Positions 34,177 to 37,947 of a stretch of 37,947 nt of DNA are shown here, piece by piece. Each line of letters begins with the position of its first letter. Position 1 is the first letter of the stretch. The notes under the pieces are model-generated. The model made no database searches, was not told the DNA's origin, and saw only the letters and a list, made by a program, of their open reading frames with translations. The translations under genes and the position numbers were made by a program. Source of the stretch: Smittium mucronatum (Eukaryota > Kickxellomycota > Harpellomycetes > Harpellales > Legeriomycetaceae); the NCBI GenBank assembly GCA_001953115.1, contig LSSL01000425.1, positions 1 through 37,947 on the forward strand, given 5' to 3'.

Positions 34177-34326
34177 GTTTTTTCCAATAGAATCAAATTC
34201 AGACAATTAATCCCAATAGAAAAAAATCAATTTTTTTTGTATTATTATACATAATTTTGTCTGGAGAAGTTTCTCTAATTGCTTGATTCTGTACCTTATG
34301 ATTTTTTTTGTATCATTTTACATAAT
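34177..34326. repeat. MULE 2 right terminal inverted repeat
   Basis: Inverted copy of 31359-31508. It includes GTATTATTATACATAATTTT then GTCTGGAGAAGTTTCTCTAA, and ends near TACATAAT at 34326. A further ATTATGAAAATTTATACAAT motif just outside repeats the end sequence, so the true edge may lie slightly further out. Confidence 0.87.
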
Positions 34327-34519
34327 ATTGTATAAATTTTCATAATTTCGTATAAGCTTACGTTTGTGCGATTTGCATAGAGGAGTTTTTCAAGTATTTA
34401 TCCAGTAAAAAAAAGCAGAGCTATAAAAAAGCTTCATTATTTAGCCTACTTGGTTTTGCCTGAAAATAATTGTGATTTATACGAGTATTTTTTTTATAAA
34501 GATCACTATTAGATAAAAT

Positions 34520-36110
34520 AGAAGTAAGGAATGCACAAAAGACTTTAAAGAAATAAAAATTCTAAAAAATATTTCAAAAACTCGTTCAAAAATACCTGAA
34601 ACTAGCATTAATAAGTCTAATATATTTTCTTTGGTGGTATCGGTTTACAGAAGAGAATAATTAAAAAGCTTCAGGTTTAATTTTTCAAACAAAAAGTACT
34701 CTAACTCAATAAAAAAAGCTGAATTAGATATAATGAATATGAAAATAAACAAATATTCTGATTTTTTCCCTATTATTACATCCAAATTATGAAATTGAAA
34801 ATTTAGTAAAAAACATTTTAAAAAAAAATCCAAAATTAGTTCCAGAGTTTGAAAAATTAAAAATAGAAACAAATATTCCATCCAAATTCCAATATATCAT
34901 TTAGAAGTGCCAAAAAATTAGATATAAGATAGTATCGTTTTTGAAAATCCAAATATATGCTTAACTTTGAAAAAATTCTATCTTTTATTCTCCGAAAACT
35001 TCAAAAAGTAGGGAAAGAAGACTGAAATGTGCCCTATTTGTTTCAAGGATCAAGTAAATATTAAAAAAATTAATATGATACCCAGTTCCGAGAACCATGA
35101 TTAGTCTTATTGGTGTAAAACAGAGATTAAGAACTAAAAAAATCACTTGATAAAACATTTTCAAAAAAATTTGTACTAAACTTGCTCCAAGAGCCTGAGG
35201 GAATAATAATGCGCCATAGTGATAGAATTCATAGAAAATTTGGAATTTTTTGGGGTCCGATAGAGTCTAGTATATCTTTCTACAATAAATAGAAGATAGA
35301 TAATTTGGGATTGATAACATTATACATTGTGAGGGGTGATTCAATTTCTTATAGGAATGACAATTACCCAACGAAAAGTCTCATCTACACTCTAAATATA
35401 TTTATGTCTGTCTAAAGGATCTCTTAAAAGACATATTCTATTATGGATTTGATATAATTTATGCTTGGACTGACTCCGGTCCCCGTTTTCTCTCCTTCAA
35501 GAATTTTTACTAGATTTTTTGCATAATAGTTGATGAGAGTGGGAAAATCATTATTTAAATCGATTCACCGAAAATCAAAGAAAAAGCATTGCATCGGGCA
35601 TTTTGGTGATTTTAGCAATTTTTTCTAGATAAAATCCAGCTTAAACTTTTTGAAAATACCTTAGTTTTAGGTCTGCTTTCGAGATGGCTTAATAGAGCCT
35701 TATGCAAAATTTAAATAAGAAAAATTGATCTAATCCAAAATTTCAGGGAAATTGCCGAAAAAAGTTTAAGAAATACTAGAAATGGTTTAGTTATAAAATT
35801 CCACAAATACAGTTAACCATTACAAAGATCAGTAATAAAAAGTATGAAAACAGAGTAGTTTAAATCTTATGTTTTTTTTGGAATAGTTTCAAATATATTA
35901 GTTGGGTCGCCAATTACTAGTCTCAAACCACAAAATTATGTGGATTTGTAATTTATAATACATATAAAGTCAGAAAAAAGGGTTACAAAATATTCTATTC
36001 AGCAGAGTTAATCTAATAATTTTGAATTCAAAACTGTTATGGTAAAACTCTTTATCAACTCAGAATATGCTCACTAAATTAATTAAGGGTCTTCAATTGA
36101 GCTTTTGTGA
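34520..36110 (+). pseudogene. Decayed gene, possibly transposase-derived
   Basis: Coherent coding pieces run on the plus strand through many stops: NLVKNILKKNPKLVPEFEKL, PNICLTLKKFYLLFSENF, MCPICFKDQVNIKKINMI then SYWCKT (a Cys-x2-Cys ... Cys zinc-ribbon-like pattern), LLQEPEGIIMRHSDRIHRKF then GIFWGPIESS, YGFDIIYAWTDSGPRFLSF and HCIGHFGDFSNFF. A DSGPRF block followed about 40 residues later by a His/Lys-rich stretch and HFGDFS resembles a DGxHF...HGKxxxDxHF pattern that I associate with some eukaryotic transposon proteins. That recollection is not secure. The minus-strand open frame 34645-34881 is a shadow. It begins about 200 bases after MULE 2 but is outside its inverted ends. Confidence 0.4.
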
Positions 36111-36925
36111 TAATTTTATAAGAAAATAAAGATAAATTTCTTATTTATAGGACAAATGAACTCAATTTTTTTTGTGTCAAATAGCCATTTTCCATATTTT
36201 GGGAGAGTTAGTATACTTTTATTGGGTTAGAATTTATGCATTTTGTACAGTAGATAAATATAGGTATGGATTGCACTGCATCTTAAAACATCGAAATTTA
36301 AGGGATTTTTGAATTATGAAAACTGTAATAGAAATATTTCAGTATCATTTTAATTCAGGAATGAAAAAAATATGCAGTGGTGCCAATTATTTTTTTTGTT
36401 AGAAGAAATATGATGAAAATTATACTGTGATCAAGATATAGGTGTGTATATATTAGGGCTTTGGTACTGATCTATTTCTACCAATTGGCATTGTAGCCGA
36501 AATTTTCATTATTTTTCTTGTATATTCAAAAAGATTATTTAGTTTGTATTCGGTTATTTTTCTAGTGAATTTGGTTCGATTTTTTTTCAAATTTTAATGT
36601 ATTACAAAAAGGTTTATTGTCGGAGACATTAATAAGATTTTGGAGGCATGTCTTGAGCTCGAAACAACCATTGGATGCTATATTTCTATCCCAATTTTTA
36701 AGATAGATTTTTGAAAAATAAAACAATTTTTTTTATTTTACACGGTTAGGTTTGGTCTGATTCTCAGAATATTGAAATAACTTAAGTACCTACATTATAA
36801 TATTAATAATAAAATTCATTTTCAGAAAATTCCAAACAAATATTTTAAAAAATTTATTATCTTTGTAATATTTGAAAATAATTGATCTTTTAGAATAGCA
36901 AACATATTACATTAAAAATTGAACC
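36111..36925. other. AT-rich gene-free stretch
   Basis: No coding frame or repeat was recognised between the decayed gene and R1 copy B. Confidence 0.4.
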
Positions 36926-37545
36926 GCTAAGAGTGAAATACCTTGCCATGGATTACGGGCTTAATAGTGTACTTTCCGAAGTAAACTAGACCAAAATTAC
37001 ACACATCTTTGTACTATTCTTGATTGAGAATAGTGGAGATAGCGCACAGCGATTCGGAGGACAGCGATTCCAGAGGATGACCATCTCGAAACAGGAGGAA
37101 CCGATCTTTTAGCATAGCTGAGTCATAATATAGTGCACAAGTCCAGAGTTCGACAGTCAGGCAGATCTAGCGTTTAACAGGTATTTGTATGAAAACCATG
37201 TCGATCAAACCCACATTTGGATGGGAGCCTAATTTTATTAATCCTGTTAGAAGTAGACTCTGACTAGGGGCTCAGTAGCTTCAACAAATTATAGTTTGTT
37301 GACAAAGAGTTTGATTCTTGACTGCTTGTAACCTCAGTCATACACATACTTGAAACAATGCTAGGAGAGGGGGGTCTTTCGGTTGGTAGTTTGCACCCTT
37401 TTCCCGTAGGTACGCAGCCGGCAGTCCGGCAGACGAGCTTATTGTAGTTAGGATAATAGTCTTTTCTATAAGTCTTTTTCTTTTTTTCATATTTTGTTAG
37501 GATAGTTTTTAATGACGTTATCTTACAATAGAATTCCGTGATAAA
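36926..37545 (+). repeat. R1 dispersed repeat, copy B
   Basis: Same orientation as copy A, similar from CTAAGAGTGAAATACC through GGGCTTAATAGTGTACTTT to the end motif TTACAATAGAATTCCGTGAT. Stem-loops are kept: ACTATTCT-TGATTG-AGAATAGT (37013-37034), TCAACAAA-TTATAG-TTTGTTGA (37281-37302) and GCCGG-CAGT-CCGGC (37417-37430). The minus-strand open frame 37264-37566 covers part of it and includes no recognisable protein; copy A does not keep that frame. Confidence 0.8.
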
Positions 37546-37564
37546 AAAAAAGAAGCGATATCTC

Positions 37565-37627
37565 AATTTGGTGAAATTTCCGTTGGGTCAAAGTGAATTT
37601 GGTGATATGGCATTTGGGTTAAATGTC
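37565..37627. repeat. Two-unit direct repeat in the fold-back spacer
   Basis: Unit 1 starts AATTTGGTGAAATTTCCGTT (37565-37595) and unit 2 starts AATTTGGTGATATGGCATTT (37596-37627). Both carry GGGT(C/T)AAA near the end. They sit between the inverted AATTCCGTGATAAAAAAAAA ends of R1 copies B and C. Confidence 0.65.
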
Positions 37628-37635
37628 GCGACATC

Positions 37636-37947
37636 CTTTTTTTTTATCACGGAATTTTGTAGTAAAATATCTCTATTAAAAACTTCACAAAAAATAGATC
37701 AAAAAAAAAAAATGAAAATGAAAATGACTATCGTCCTAACTACAATAAGTTCTTCTGCTGAGCTACCGGCTGCGTACCTACGGGAAAAGGGTGCAAACTA
37801 CCAACCGAAAGAGCCCCCCTCCCCCCTGGCATTGTTTCAAGTAGGTGTATGACTGAGGTTAAAAGCAGTCAAGAATCAAACTCTTTGTCAACAAACTATA
37901 ATTTGTTGAAGCTACTGAGCCCCTAGTCAGAGTCTACTTCTAACAGG
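37636..37947 (-). repeat. R1 dispersed repeat, copy C (inverted, cut by window end)
   Basis: Reverse-strand copy matching 37230-37556 of copy B. The TCAACAAA/TTTGTTGA hairpin and CCCTTTTCCCGTAGGTACGC are identical, whereas GCCGG-CAGT-CCGGC has degenerated to GCCGGTAGCTCAGC. Its T-rich region differs in length and sequence from copy B. The remainder lies beyond the window. The plus-strand open frame 37538-37852 spans the B/C junction and is an artefact of the fold-back. Confidence 0.85.

Larger units (their letters stand above)
31359..34326 (+). mobile_element. Mutator-like element (MULE) 2, decayed
   Basis: A plus-strand MULE transposase pseudogene is bracketed by inverted arms of about 150 bp. 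The outer end reads ATTATGTAAAACGATACAAA on the left and, on the minus strand, ATTATGTAAAATGATACAAA on the right. Both continue through CAATTAGAG, CTTCTCCAGACAAAATTATG or its close variant, and TTTTTTTCTATT. Element length is about 2.97 kb, normal for a MULE with one gene. No convincing 9-bp target duplication was found. Sequence family differs from MULE 1, so two lineages were present. Confidence 0.85.

Noticed and set aside
34645..34881. Minus-strand hydrophobic ORF
   Set aside because: It is the shadow of the decayed plus-strand gene, which has more protein-like composition.
29234..37545. R1 copies A and B as the two LTRs of one retrotransposon
   Set aside because: They are direct repeats about 7.7 kb apart, but no gag or pol lies between them, MULE 2 does, and the copies are too different. 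A third inverted copy also follows at once.
37538..37852. 104-residue plus-strand ORF across the B/C junction
   Set aside because: It reads through inverted R1 ends and a poly-A tract; no copy A equivalent exists.
1..37947. Giant-virus or poxvirus insertion, suggested by ankyrin plus F-box-like genes
   Set aside because: No viral core genes, coding density is very low, and the surroundings are eukaryotic transposons. The ankyrin genes fit a host multigene family better.

Overview
The window is very A+T-rich, gene-poor eukaryotic nuclear DNA, and almost everything recognisable in it is decayed. No intact protein gene of normal length was found. There are no ribosome-binding sites, operons or bacterial signatures. 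Eukaryotic Mutator-like (MULE) and DDE_Tnp_4-type transposase relics, F-box-like/ankyrin pseudogenes and long featureless AT-rich stretches suggest a compact-gene, repeat-laden unicellular eukaryote. A microsporidian or early-diverging fungus fits best, but this is a low-confidence inference from the gene types.

Layout. 340-574 is a 22-bp tandem array that cuts off the 3' end of an F-box-like/ankyrin pseudogene (575-3925, minus). 5430-5993 is a decayed gene of unknown family whose second copy lies inverted at 16075-16345. 7381-8596 is a broken DDE_Tnp_4 (Harbinger/IS5-like) transposase. 9190-9350 is a further F-box-like relic. About 10275-13720 is a MULE with inverted terminal arms, a decayed transposase (minus), a sequencing gap (121 N) and the start of an unrecognised, less AT-rich ORF. 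16853-18600 may be another degraded element with a TG-rich core. 19430-21568 is a clear element with 375-bp terminal inverted repeats and a 9-bp target-site-duplication candidate, with no recognisable transposase. 21787-24999 (minus) is a second F-box-like/ankyrin pseudogene, paralogous to the first. 31359-34326 is a second MULE with about 150-bp inverted ends and a decayed transposase. 34520-36110 is a decayed, possibly transposase-derived gene.

A separate repeat family (called R1 here; 29234-29840, 36926-37545 and an inverted copy 37636-37947, with a core relic at 19322-19372) is clearly less AT-rich than its surroundings. It keeps several stem-loops whose paired bases change together between copies. 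The two right-hand copies form a fold-back structure that runs off the window end.

The genes do not form a pathway. The window reads as a transposon graveyard around two copies of a lineage-specific ankyrin gene. All functional calls rest on reading translations by eye. None was checked by a database search.
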